Assembly (NCBI GenBank): GCA_036703315.1
Contig: DATNPH010000125.1
Coordinates: 1 to 34,393, forward strand
Length of the DNA stretch: 34,393 nucleotides
Direction of reading: 5' to 3'
DNA from: DATNPH01 sp036703315
GTDB lineage: Bacteria > Cyanobacteriota > Cyanobacteriia > Cyanobacteriales > Coleofasciculaceae
Positions 1 through 8,462 of this stretch are shown here, piece after piece; position 1 is the first letter of the stretch; each line of letters starts with the position of its first letter. Made by a program: the position numbers and the translations under genes. The notes under the pieces were generated by a model. The model saw nothing but the letters and a program-made list of their open reading frames with translations, did not search any database and was not told the DNA's origin.

Positions 1-2
1 TG

Positions 3-113
3 ACGGATAATATTTCGATTACTCCGGGTGTTATCTACCTGATTGCTCCGGGTCAGGATGCTGATAACCAAGATGCTGTGATTGGTACTCTCAGAACTAC
101 TTTCACTTTCTAG
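3..113 (+). CDS. Porin C-terminus (SLH/OprB iron-uptake porin family), 5' partial
   Basis: An open frame enters from the left edge and stops at TAG 111-113. Its last residues read ...APGQDADNQDAVIGTLRTTFTF. The alternating polar/aromatic end with a terminal Phe is the usual last beta-strand of an outer-membrane porin, and the acidic loop before 'AVIGTLRTTF' resembles cyanobacterial SLH-OprB porins. The complete porin at 32054-34228 also ends in a Phe-terminated strand. Only 36 codons are visible, so the family call rests on this strand and loop. The start lies outside the window. Confidence 0.6.
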   Translation, partial: TDNISITPGVIYLIAPGQDADNQDAVIGTLRTTFTF

Positions 114-384
114 AACTGTTAGCTGCAAAGCTACATAACAACTAATTCAATCTTAGGACTTCTAGCCTAAGGAGCTTAGTTGCGACGATAGGAACACGAG
201 ATATTGCAGGGCGAATTCTACGAGGCACTTCAAGACCAGGAACTCTACTTTGATACTTAGAGGGGATTTCCTGGAACAGCTTGTGCTGAGCTTTGTGTTA
301 TTCCCCTGTAGCCAACCCCTGAAAATTTGGCACCAATCCACAAATTACTTACAAGCTTTATGCAATTTCTTTTGTGAGCACAAA

Positions 385-1602
385 ATGACAATCAAACATC
401 TAGCGTTTTCTTTCGTTAAGCCATCACTGCGACAAGCTGTAACAACTTGGCTGTGTCGCACTACGGCGGTATGTGTCGCTGTTTTGAGCATGGTACTACT
501 CTATGTAGTCCCTCCAGCTAAGGCTTCGGATCACCAAGACACAACCTTTCTGGCTACTCAGCTTACCGCTGCGGATCTAACAGATTTGTATGTATTTGAG
601 AGCCCAAGTTTTCCAGGCAATGTTGTCTTGGCGATGGACTTCGACCCTTTAATCGTTTCTGGTGAACTCAGACCTTACGACCCTAATGTTCTCTACCAGT
701 TCAAGATTGATAACACGGGCGACGGTGTAGAAGATCTCGTGCTTCAATTTCAGATAAATGGCACAGGGTCGCCGTCAAGTGTCACAGTGCGCGGACCAGG
801 TCGCCCACCAGTAATAGGAACAAGGTCTCGGCTGATTGGCGTAAGTGGTACAGGCACACTCAACCAGACATTCTCGGCGGGCGATGGTTTTGCAAGAGTT
901 TTTGTTGGTCTGCGTAAAGACCCCTTCTTTTTCGATTTGGAGCAGTTCTTTAAAATCCTACCGGATCGTAACTACCAAGTTCAGCCGAATCCATCGCCTC
1001 CCTTAACTGTTGTTTCCTTCAGACCTCCTGGTCAAGCACAAGACACGCTTGCTCCATTCAATGTTCACTCGATTGTTATTGAACTACCGAGGAAGTTTCT
1101 TGTTGGTACCAATCGGACTGGAAAGATTGGTGTTTGGATCACAACTAGCACACCTGCTGCAACTGGGGATTATGTTCAGGTTGAGCGGCTAGCGGTTCCG
1201 GCGCTGAATGAATTGTTTATGAACTTCAATGCTCATGATGTCAGCAATCGTCAGACCCCGACAGCTGACGCTGCCTATCAATCTAGCTTCATTCGGTCTT
1301 TTGTTCAGACGATCGGGCGGCCTCAAGGCATAGCCGATGCTGTGATCTCAGTGGCGATTCCTGATGTTATAAAAGCTGACCTTACCAAACCCAGTGGTAG
1401 CTACTTTGGCTCTCAGTTAGGGAATAACTTTGGCGGTAGAAGGCCAAAAGATGACGTAATCGATGTAACGTCATCTGTCGTCTTCGGTAATGCCGTTACA
1501 GGTATTAATCAAGGTCAAATTCCGGCACTGACTAGCGATAATGTTGGGCCGAATCCTGCCAACTTTCTCCCTACCTTCCCCTATCTAGGTACCCCACGCT
1601 AG
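385..1602 (+). CDS. Secreted DUF4331 domain-containing protein
   Basis: The protein has 405 residues if read from the ATG at 385. An upstream in-frame start at 250 would put about 45 unlikely residues before the signal peptide, so 385 is preferred. Residues 1-47 are a basic N-terminus, a hydrophobic core and an AKA cleavage site. The mature protein starts SDHQD and continues with 'AADLTDLYVFESP', the typical opening of DUF4331 proteins (family consensus near SSHREAP...DLTDLY). The function of DUF4331 is unknown; members are exported. The gene lies 5 bp before a secreted TPR gene and is followed by a Ni/Co permease gene, so the three are probably one operon. The family call is firm; a metal-related role is inference from neighbours only. 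Confidence 0.85.
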   Translation: MTIKHLAFSFVKPSLRQAVTTWLCRTTAVCVAVLSMVLLYVVPPAKASDHQDTTFLATQLTAADLTDLYVFESPSFPGNVVLAMDFDPLIVSGELRPYDPNVLYQFKIDNTGDGVEDLVLQFQINGTGSPSSVTVRGPGRPPVIGTRSRLIGVSGTGTLNQTFSAGDGFARVFVGLRKDPFFFDLEQFFKILPDRNYQVQPNPSPPLTVVSFRPPGQAQDTLAPFNVHSIVIELPRKFLVGTNRTGKIGVWITTSTPAATGDYVQVERLAVPALNELFMNFNAHDVSNRQTPTADAAYQSSFIRSFVQTIGRPQGIADAVISVAIPDVIKADLTKPSGSYFGSQLGNNFGGRRPKDDVIDVTSSVVFGNAVTGINQGQIPALTSDNVGPNPANFLPTFPYLGTPR

Positions 1603-1607
1603 AAGCT

Positions 1608-3032
1608 ATGTATCTGCGATCGCTATGGCTGTTATTGCTGACTAGCCTGCTAGTCTTACTGGGACACCCTGACGCCCATGCGTTAGGTAGAAGTAACACT
1701 AACAGATTTGTAGGCAATGGCAGTATCGCTTGGTCATACTCTTCTGTACAACTGCTGACTGTTAAATCTGGGGAGGCATTACCTCCTCAGGCACAGCCAG
1801 TAGAAGAAAGCCTGACTCCTGTCTTCCCTGATTACCAGCAACGGTCTCATATTATCAGCGTCTATGAGGCACAAGTGCATCAGTCTCCAGGCTCCTCGCT
1901 GCTCTTGCGCCTGCTGGCAAGTCAGTATTTAAAGCGCTTTCGAGAAGAGGGGGATGTCGAAGATCTGTTACGAGCAGAACAAGCAGCTCGCCGCTCCCTA
2001 GACCTACAACCGAGCCATAATGGAGCGGCTTCCATGCTTCTCGCCTCGGCTCTACTATCTCAGCATCAATTTAGGGAAGCTTTGCAGGTGCTCAGTGATG
2101 CCCAGCAGTCGGCTCCTGATAATCCCCAGCTTGTCTCGTTGATTGCATCAGTTCAAATAGAGTTGGGTAATTATGATGCAGCTCAGCAACTGTTGCAGTC
2201 CCTGACTAACGAATCGGCGATTTCCGGTCACAATGCCGTTGCCGCTCGTTACTTGGAGTTAACTGGTAATCTATCCTCGGCGCGGCAACTGCTGGATAAA
2301 ACAATGCAGCAGATGGATAGTTTCTACACAAACCCGGCAGAGACTCGTGCCTGGTTTCATGTGCGGGCTGGGGATCTTGCGTTTGTGGCTGGGGATTTTG
2401 CCCTGTCTGAGCAGCGATACCGGGAAGCCCTTGACCTATTCCCAATGGATGTACCTGCGTTTACAGGGCTGGCTCGCCTCTATGCGGCTCAGCATCGCTG
2501 GCAGGAAGCCTTGGAGGCAGCAAATCAGGGTATAGAACTGGTGCCACTGGTAGAAACGTTGGCATACAAGGCAGATGCTCAACGGGCTTTGGGAGATCAG
2601 GAAGGCGCAACCGCCACTGAGGAGCTAATTGGGGTAGTAGCGCACCTGAGCAAAGTTAAAGGGATCTACGATCGCGCCTTGGCAGTCTACTATATAGAAC
2701 ATGGCATTCACTTACCAGAAGCTCTACAGATTGCCCGACGTGAAGTCGCGGTGCGGGACGATGTCTATGCTGAGGATACATTGGCTTGGGCAGCGGCAGC
2801 TAACGGACGCTGGAAAGAAGCGCAACAGGCAGCCCAACAGGCAACTCGCTATGGAACAGAGGACGCGCTGCTGCAATTTCATGCAGGCATGATTGCGCTG
2901 CACTGCGGTAACCGTGAGGAGGCAATCAAGCGCTTAACTCAAGCCGTGAGCCTAAATCCCCAGTTTCATCACAAGTATGCCGACCAAGCCCGCCAAGTTT
3001 TGGCTGATCTAGCACCATCTGCCTCTTCTTGA
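1608..3032 (+). CDS. Secreted tetratricopeptide-repeat protein
   Basis: The 474-residue product begins with a clear signal peptide (MYLRSLWLLLLTSLLVLLG...DAHA). Several TPR-like helix pairs follow: around residues 140-200 (a 'LLASALLSQHQFREALQVL' type unit), 250-310 (AGDLAFVAGDFALSEQRYREAL and the next unit ending ALEAANQGIELVP) and 420-460 (AGMIALHCGNREEAIKRLTQAV). TPR proteins are protein-binding scaffolds. This one is predicted to work outside the cytoplasm. The start is 5 bp after the DUF4331 stop codon and has no obvious ribosome-binding site, which fits translational coupling. Partner and function are unknown; the DUF4331 protein or the periplasmic domain of the downstream permease are natural candidates. 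Confidence 0.85.
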   Translation: MYLRSLWLLLLTSLLVLLGHPDAHALGRSNTNRFVGNGSIAWSYSSVQLLTVKSGEALPPQAQPVEESLTPVFPDYQQRSHIISVYEAQVHQSPGSSLLLRLLASQYLKRFREEGDVEDLLRAEQAARRSLDLQPSHNGAASMLLASALLSQHQFREALQVLSDAQQSAPDNPQLVSLIASVQIELGNYDAAQQLLQSLTNESAISGHNAVAARYLELTGNLSSARQLLDKTMQQMDSFYTNPAETRAWFHVRAGDLAFVAGDFALSEQRYREALDLFPMDVPAFTGLARLYAAQHRWQEALEAANQGIELVPLVETLAYKADAQRALGDQEGATATEELIGVVAHLSKVKGIYDRALAVYYIEHGIHLPEALQIARREVAVRDDVYAEDTLAWAAAANGRWKEAQQAAQQATRYGTEDALLQFHAGMIALHCGNREEAIKRLTQAVSLNPQFHHKYADQARQVLADLAPSASS

Positions 3033-3081
3033 GCAAGATATAGTCCGCACGGGCACTTTCCTGACAGTTCGATTGCTGATG

Positions 3082-3126
3082 GCTAATCGCTAATCGAAGG
3101 ATGGCAATGAGCGATTAGCAATTAGC
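3082..3126. repeat. Imperfect inverted repeat (GCTAATCGCTAATCG type)
   Basis: The left arm at 3082-3096 (GCTAATCGCTAATCG) pairs with 3112-3126 (CGATTAGCAATTAGC) with one mismatch across a 15-nt loop. Each arm is itself a tandem TAATCGC/TAATTGC-like unit. A related arrangement is near 10188-10226. It sits between the TPR and Ni/Co permease genes. There is no U-tract, so it looks more like a short dispersed repeat than a terminator. Confidence 0.6.
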
Positions 3127-3171
3127 ACTATCCATAACTCACTTTACTCCTGACTCCGTAGAGAAGCCTTT

Positions 3172-4749
3172 ATGAGAAAGCTACTGCATTGCTTGACTTG
3201 GAGTGCTGCCATCATGGTGATATTTTTCTGCTGGGTACCTGCGGCGGATGCCCATCCTCTAGGTAATTTCACCATCAATCACTACGCAGGACTACAGGTA
3301 GCACCGGATGGGGTGGGGATTGATTATGTGCTAGACATGGCAGAGATTCCCGCTTTCCAGGAAATTAATCAATTAGATACCAATCACAACCACCAAGCTG
3401 AACCTGCGGAGACGGGTAACTACCCTACCGCCAAATGCCATGAGGTAAACTCACACCTAGAGCTGCGGATTAATCAACAGCCTTTAGCACTCTCTTTGGA
3501 AAACTCAGCCGTCGAATTTCCTCCTGGCGTGGGAGGATTAGCCACACTGCGCCTGAGTTGTACTTTCCGGGGTTCAATGGCGTCTGTCGGCGCAAATCAG
3601 TTGGTTTTTGAAGACAAGTTTTATCCAAAACGCTTGGGCTGGCGTGAAATCACTGTGTCAGCAGATGGCGTTCCTATTCAGGGCAATTTCACATCCTCAA
3701 GTATCTCAAAGCGCTTGACGGATTATCCCAATGACCTGCTCAGCAGTCCCCTCAATCAGCGCAGTATCTCCTTGGCGATTAATCCGTCTTCTACCTTGGG
3801 TCAACAGGCGGTTCAATCCTCTGTGCCATCATCCAGCCACTTGGGTAATGCTTTGACAGGAAGAAGCAATGATGTGTTCACGAGGCTGATCACGTTGAAG
3901 GAGTACAACCTCCCTTCTATCTTGATAGCGTTAGCGATCGCGTTTGTGTGGGGTGGGTTGCACGCCCTGTCCCCAGGTCATGGCAAAACAGTAGTCGGTG
4001 CCTATTTGGTGGGAGCGCGTAGCAACGCCCGACATGCAATTTTTCTTGGTCTAACCGTAACACTTACCCATACCGCTAGCATCTTTGCTCTGGGGCTGGT
4101 GACCCTTGGTACCTCTCAGTTCATCCTGACGGAGCAAGTCTATCCCTGGCTAAGCGTAATCTCTGGTGTGTTGGTGACTGGAATGGGACTGAACCTGTTG
4201 ATCAGTCGCTGGCGAGGTGCTCAGCTCTTCCAAAACTGGGCTTTTGGACAGCGCCATGCTAAACATGTGCATGACCATGAGCATCACCATCATGAACATA
4301 GTCATGATCACACTCACGATCACAACCATGAACTGGTTGATGCACATCATCACCACAATCATGACCACGATCACAAGCATGGACATCATACTCATTCCCA
4401 TCTGCCCCCCGATGCTGATGGTTCTCCGATTACCTGGTCTAGCCTACTGGCTTTAGGAGTTTCAGGCGGTTTGTTGCCCTGTCCCTCAGCTTTGGTGGTA
4501 TTGCTCAGTGCGATCGCGCTGGGTCGGATTGGCTTTGGACTGGCGCTGGTGTCTGCCTTTAGCTTGGGTTTAGCCGGGGTACTAACGGCGATCGGGTTGA
4601 TGCTGGTCTATGCCAAGGAGCTGTTTGAGCAACTGCCAATTCAGCTCCCCAGGATGAGAATCTTACCAGCCGTGAGCGCCTTATTCATTACCCTAATTGG
4701 CTTAGGTCTTACAGCACAGGCTTTGTTTACTCAGTTACCTAGCAGCTAG
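3172..4749 (+). CDS. NicO-family nickel/cobalt transporter with periplasmic N-domain and His-rich loop
   Basis: This 525-residue membrane protein has a signal peptide (1-27), an exported domain starting AHPLGNFTINHYAG (28 to about 235), and then membrane segments. The first membrane block carries GGLHALSPGHGKT (261-273) and the second GGLLPCPSA (432-440), both signature regions of the NicO/RcnA permease family. Between them residues 362-410 are almost all His/Asp/Glu, a loop that probably binds Ni(II), Co(II) or Zn(II). Family members move Ni/Co; direction (RcnA-like export or uptake) cannot be told from sequence. It follows the secreted DUF4331 and TPR genes by 139 bp on the same strand. Its TAG stop overlaps the stop codon of the convergent dapF gene. 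Confidence 0.85.
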   Translation: MRKLLHCLTWSAAIMVIFFCWVPAADAHPLGNFTINHYAGLQVAPDGVGIDYVLDMAEIPAFQEINQLDTNHNHQAEPAETGNYPTAKCHEVNSHLELRINQQPLALSLENSAVEFPPGVGGLATLRLSCTFRGSMASVGANQLVFEDKFYPKRLGWREITVSADGVPIQGNFTSSSISKRLTDYPNDLLSSPLNQRSISLAINPSSTLGQQAVQSSVPSSSHLGNALTGRSNDVFTRLITLKEYNLPSILIALAIAFVWGGLHALSPGHGKTVVGAYLVGARSNARHAIFLGLTVTLTHTASIFALGLVTLGTSQFILTEQVYPWLSVISGVLVTGMGLNLLISRWRGAQLFQNWAFGQRHAKHVHDHEHHHHEHSHDHTHDHNHELVDAHHHHNHDHDHKHGHHTHSHLPPDADGSPITWSSLLALGVSGGLLPCPSALVVLLSAIALGRIGFGLALVSAFSLGLAGVLTAIGLMLVYAKELFEQLPIQLPRMRILPAVSALFITLIGLGLTAQALFTQLPSS

Positions 4750-5579
4750 AGCCGACCTGTGAACACTCGCTCAGCTGGCCCTGTCATGTAAACTCGTTGG
4801 TCTTGTGACCATTCAATTTCCAGACAACCACCAGGAAGTTCGACCGTGGCTTTGCGATCGCTCTTTCCAGCCAACACACCCGCCACCACAGAAGCACAGG
4901 CACCTGTGCCACAAGCCAGAGTTATTCCAGCACCACGTTCCCATACCCGCATCTTTAGATAATCTGGACGTACCACTTGAATAAATTCTGTATTTGTCCG
5001 CTGAGGGAAAGCAGAATGATGTTCAAATTGAGCACCCACGGTTTCCAGGGGAATAGCGGCGACATCCTCAACAAATGTAATGCAGTGAGGATTACCCATA
5101 CTCACGCAGGTGACTCTCCAAGATTGCCCTGCCACTTCTAACTCAGTATCGATCACTTTTTGCTCAGCGGGTGCCAGGGTTGTCGGAATTTCAGCCGCAC
5201 TTAGTTGGGGTATCCCCATATCAACCGTCACACTCCCCTCAGCTTCGAGTCTAGGACTAATGACGCCAGCCAAGGTATGAATACGATAGTGAGTTTTAGC
5301 GTCTGTCCCTTCTAGTTCAGACAAAAACTGAGCTAAACAGCGAATGCCATTGCCACACATCTCTGGCTCTGATCCATCGGAGTTGAAAATTCGCATGGTA
5401 TAGTCAGTGCTGTCTTGTCCGGGTAGAGCAAAGATAACGCCATCTGCACCGATACCAAAATGCCGATCGCATAGGTGTACCGCTTGCTCCGACGTAATGA
5501 TCGGTTCGGTGGAGGCGCGATTATCAATCAAAATGAAGTCATTACCCAGACCGTGGTACTTTGTAAATTCGATTCCCAT
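4746..5579 (-). CDS. dapF: Diaminopimelate epimerase
   Basis: DapF converts LL- to meso-diaminopimelate for lysine and peptidoglycan synthesis in the cytoplasm. From the ATG at 5579 the protein has 277 residues, the normal length. Both catalytic cysteines are visible in their motifs: NSDGSEPEMCGNGIRC and ACGTGACASVV. The N-terminus reads MGIEFTKYHGLGNDFILID, a standard DapF opening. A good AGGAG ribosome-binding site lies just upstream of 5579, so a longer in-frame start at 5675, which would run into hfq, is rejected. It diverges from hfq across 27 bp, and its stop (TAG, 4748-4746) overlaps the stop of the convergent NicO gene within CTAG. Confidence 0.97.
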   Translation of the reverse strand: MGIEFTKYHGLGNDFILIDNRASTEPIITSEQAVHLCDRHFGIGADGVIFALPGQDSTDYTMRIFNSDGSEPEMCGNGIRCLAQFLSELEGTDAKTHYRIHTLAGVISPRLEAEGSVTVDMGIPQLSAAEIPTTLAPAEQKVIDTELEVAGQSWRVTCVSMGNPHCITFVEDVAAIPLETVGAQFEHHSAFPQRTNTEFIQVVRPDYLKMRVWERGAGITLACGTGACASVVAGVLAGKSDRKATVELPGGCLEIEWSQDQRVYMTGPAERVFTGRL

Positions 5580-5606
5580 AGATATCTCCTGGTTAAAAAA
5601 TTGATT

Positions 5607-5819
5607 ATGGCTGAATTCGAGACTGGTCTGCCCAGCGTTCGTCAAGTTCAAGGGTTCATAAAAGATGGAACACAAGTCGAGCTAAAGCTTCTTACCCAGG
5701 ATTTGCTGACTGGCAGGCTTCGCTGGCAGGATCAACAATGCCTCTATCTCCTCACTCCAGATGACCAGTCGCTCATTATCTGGCGTCATGCCATTGCTTA
5801 CGTTAAGCCACTATCTTAA
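5607..5819 (+). CDS. hfq: Cyanobacterial Hfq-like RNA chaperone homologue
   Basis: The 70-residue product reads MAEFETGLPSVRQVQGFIKD then GTQVELKLLTQDLLTGRLRW and ends IIWRHAIAYVKPLS. This is the Sm fold of the cyanobacterial Hfq subfamily: N-terminal helix, Sm1 around residues 21-50 and Sm2 WRHAIAYV at 59-66. In Synechocystis the homologue is needed for pilus-based motility and phototaxis, and its RNA-binding surface differs from that of enteric Hfq. An in-frame start upstream at 5475 would lie inside dapF on the other strand; the ATG at 5607 matches the family N-terminus. No clear Shine-Dalgarno is seen. It diverges from dapF, so its promoter probably lies in the start of dapF. Confidence 0.93.
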   Translation: MAEFETGLPSVRQVQGFIKDGTQVELKLLTQDLLTGRLRWQDQQCLYLLTPDDQSLIIWRHAIAYVKPLS

Positions 5820-5829
5820 AAATATTAGG

Positions 5830-5881
5830 GTTGAAGGTTAGAAGGTTGAAATATTAAAGGTTCAACCTTCTAACCTTCAAC
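5830..5881. terminator. Perfect 21-bp inverted repeat between convergent hfq and kef
   Basis: 5830-5850 pairs perfectly with 5861-5881 across a 10-nt loop. On the minus strand the hairpin is followed within a few bases by a T-run (AATATTTTT), as in a Rho-independent terminator for the kef gene, whose stop is 6 bp away. The arms are made of repeated AAGGTT/AACCTT units, so it may also be a dispersed palindromic repeat used as a two-way terminator. Confidence 0.65.
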
Positions 5882-5886
5882 CTTTA

Positions 5887-8271
5887 CTAACCTTCAACTT
5901 TTTCCCAGTCCTCTGAAAGGCTAACCTCATCACCATTTCGCTGACTATCCAAGGGTAAGTACTCTTTGAGGGCTTCACTCACTGGTGCCTTGAGTACAGG
6001 CAGTGGGATCAGAGGTGATTGCGGTCCCTGTCCAATCCACTGCTGCAATTGCTTGAGCGGATAACTGCCACCGCACAAGAGTAGGTGATCGCCAGCGCGT
6101 ATTTCCGCACCACCGTCGGGAAAAGCGATGAACTTTCCTTCACGACGAATTGCTTGTACAGAAACGCCGTACTGCCGCCGGAAATGTAGCTCCCAAAGCG
6201 ATTTACCGACAACTGCGCTTCCTGGTGGGACTTGCAGCCATTGTACGGGGGTGCTGGCTCCTGGAATTGCCACTTCCCCTTTAGCCAGTTCATAAAAAGC
6301 CGCTAGTTCCTCCGGTTCTCCCACCACTAATAAGCGATCGCCTTTTTTCAGCTTGCTCTGAGCATCCGGATAATCTTTCTCCTCACCTGTGGCACGACGA
6401 ATTGCTATTACACTAACGCCGGTTAATTTGCGAATATTCGCCTCTTCTAGCGTCATTCCTGTAAGCGGCGAATATTCTGGCAAGTTGTACCACTTGCTAT
6501 TCATTTCCTGTGCAGCAACCTTGAGTTCCCGTGACATGGCAGTTGAGGATGGAGATGTGCGTAAATCCAGATAATGAGAATCACGGATTCGCTGCATTTC
6601 TCTCTGAATCAGAGGTACGAATAAACCCATTCCGCCTAATAGATGGGTTGCCAGTTCCAAACTCGCCTCAAACTCTGGCTGTACTACCTCTTTAGCTCCC
6701 AATTGGTAGAGCAGTTCAATATCTCGATCTTGGTTGGCACAAACAACAATATCCAGGTTCGGGTCTAGTCCCAAAGAGCGTTTCAGGCAAAGTCGGGTAC
6801 TCATTGGGTCGGGTAGTGCGATCGCCATTCCCATCGCCTCCTCTACCCTAGCGGTTTCTAATACATGCAAACTCGCTGCATTGCCGTAAACATAGGGCAC
6901 AGCGGCTTCTCTTAACTGCTGAATTCGACTTTCTGATTGATCGATGACTATAACCGGGTAGTGATGCTCCTGCAACAATCGCACAATATTACGTCCGACT
7001 CGACCATAGCCACAGACCACGATGTGCTCTTTAATCGGCAAATCCGCCGACACTTCCTGGGGAAAATCCGTAGCATTGAGATACCGCCTCAGACCTGACC
7101 AAGCTTCAACCCAACTAAAAATCTTGGGAACCAGCTGCATCACAAACGGAGTGACAATCAATGTCACTGCCGTCGTTCCCAAAATCAACAGATACACTCG
7201 TCGGGAAACCAATCCCAGTGCTTGTCCTTCACTGGCAAGAACGAAGGAGAATTCCCCAATCTGAGCTAACCCCAAACCCACAACAATTGCCGTCTTTAGC
7301 GGATAGCCGAAGGCTTTAACCAACGGTGTTACGATCAAAAACTTGCCGACGAATACCAGCAAGACCAGTCCCAGAATTAATTCCAGGTTGTTCCACAGGA
7401 ACAGTGGGTCAATCAGCATCCCGATCGCTGCAAAAAATAGAGCCGCAAATACATCCCGTAGAGGCTCTACATACGTCAGCGTCTGGTCAGCGTATTCCAC
7501 CTCCGAAATCATCAAACCAGCGACGAACGCCCCCATCTCAATGGAAAGACCCATGTGCTCTGTCAGAAGGGCAATCATCAAGCACAAGGTAACGATACCG
7601 AGCAAAAACAGCTCTCGACTTTCTGTACGCGCTAAGAGTCGCAATAAGGGGGGAATCAACCAAATACCGGCAGCAATCGCACCCGCAGCAAATAATCCAA
7701 TTTTTAATAGAGCATATCCTATCGCTATCCCAATCGCTTCTGGCGGTTTATCAAGGGCTGGCAGAACGGCTAACATCAATCCCAGTGCCAAGTCTTGTAC
7801 AACCAGAATCCCCAACATCACCTGACCGTGAGAGGTTTCTGTCTCGTTGCGCTCCATTAAACACTTCAGCACAACTGCCGTAGAAGACAAGGACAAAATT
7901 GCACCTAGGAAAACACCCTGCGCGGGTGATGTTACCCAGCCCATGACCAGCGAAACTAATGTGGTTATAAGGATTGTCAGGGCAATCTGTAACCCACCGC
8001 CCCCTAACGCGATCGCCTGGACTTTTTTGAGTTGGCTTAAGGAAAACTCCACACCCAGTGCGAACAACAAAAACGCCACCCCAAACTGAGCCAGCGTTTC
8101 TATCTGGACTAATTCTTTAATTAAACCCAGACCTGCCGGACCAACAATCATTCCGCCTAGGAGATAGCCCAACAGCGCCGGTTGACCGCATAGTGCTGCA
8201 AATAGCCCACCGGCGGCAGCTGCCGCGAGAACAGACACGAAGTCAAGGATCAGTCGGAAGTCTTCTTGCAC
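5887..8271 (-). CDS. KefB-type CPA2 cation/proton antiporter with TrkA-N and TrkA-C domains
   Basis: This 794-residue membrane protein belongs to the monovalent cation:proton antiporter-2 family. Residues 1-385 form about a dozen membrane segments with GYLLGGMIVGPAGLG (35-49) and the QD pair (159-160) typical of Kef proteins. A TrkA-N domain with the nucleotide motif VVCGYGRVGRN starts at about 415. Two TrkA-C (RCK_C) modules follow at about 600-670 and 690-755; many Kef proteins lack these. It probably exchanges K+ or Na+ for H+ under control of NAD(H) and other ligands. The start is GTG at 8271; the product then reads QEDFRLILD, usual for cyanobacterial homologues. It diverges from the M23 gene over about 190 bp. 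Confidence 0.92.
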   Translation of the reverse strand: MQEDFRLILDFVSVLAAAAAGGLFAALCGQPALLGYLLGGMIVGPAGLGLIKELVQIETLAQFGVAFLLFALGVEFSLSQLKKVQAIALGGGGLQIALTILITTLVSLVMGWVTSPAQGVFLGAILSLSSTAVVLKCLMERNETETSHGQVMLGILVVQDLALGLMLAVLPALDKPPEAIGIAIGYALLKIGLFAAGAIAAGIWLIPPLLRLLARTESRELFLLGIVTLCLMIALLTEHMGLSIEMGAFVAGLMISEVEYADQTLTYVEPLRDVFAALFFAAIGMLIDPLFLWNNLELILGLVLLVFVGKFLIVTPLVKAFGYPLKTAIVVGLGLAQIGEFSFVLASEGQALGLVSRRVYLLILGTTAVTLIVTPFVMQLVPKIFSWVEAWSGLRRYLNATDFPQEVSADLPIKEHIVVCGYGRVGRNIVRLLQEHHYPVIVIDQSESRIQQLREAAVPYVYGNAASLHVLETARVEEAMGMAIALPDPMSTRLCLKRSLGLDPNLDIVVCANQDRDIELLYQLGAKEVVQPEFEASLELATHLLGGMGLFVPLIQREMQRIRDSHYLDLRTSPSSTAMSRELKVAAQEMNSKWYNLPEYSPLTGMTLEEANIRKLTGVSVIAIRRATGEEKDYPDAQSKLKKGDRLLVVGEPEELAAFYELAKGEVAIPGASTPVQWLQVPPGSAVVGKSLWELHFRRQYGVSVQAIRREGKFIAFPDGGAEIRAGDHLLLCGGSYPLKQLQQWIGQGPQSPLIPLPVLKAPVSEALKEYLPLDSQRNGDEVSLSEDWEKVEG

Positions 8272-8462
8272 TAGTTTTTATCTGAAAGAATTATTAAGCT
8301 CTATTAATTTAGAATACAAACTTTTTCCTCTCCTCTGGAACCCTTCACAGGCATGGAAGAGAAATCAAGTTGAAACAATTGGAAACACTTAGGGCAAGGT
8401 GCTAGTCTATCCGCTATTAGTTATGTAATCGTTCTCAAGAACCTGATAGGGGATAATTGCCT

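Noticed and set aside
250..384. N-terminal extension of the DUF4331 gene
   Set aside because: The extra 45 residues would place the signal peptide inside the protein; ATG 385 gives a normal exported protein.
3033..3171. Metal or cobalamin riboswitch before the NicO gene
   Set aside because: The 139-bp gap holds only a simple imperfect inverted repeat; no cobalamin-box or NiCo-type four-way junction motif was recognised.
4150..4401. Met/Val/His-rich 83-residue ORF on minus
   Set aside because: It is the antisense frame of the His-rich loop of the NicO permease; its odd composition comes from CAT/CAC codons read backwards.
7343..7825. 160-residue ORF on plus
   Set aside because: It lies fully inside the kef gene on the other strand and has no domain, start signal or sensible composition.
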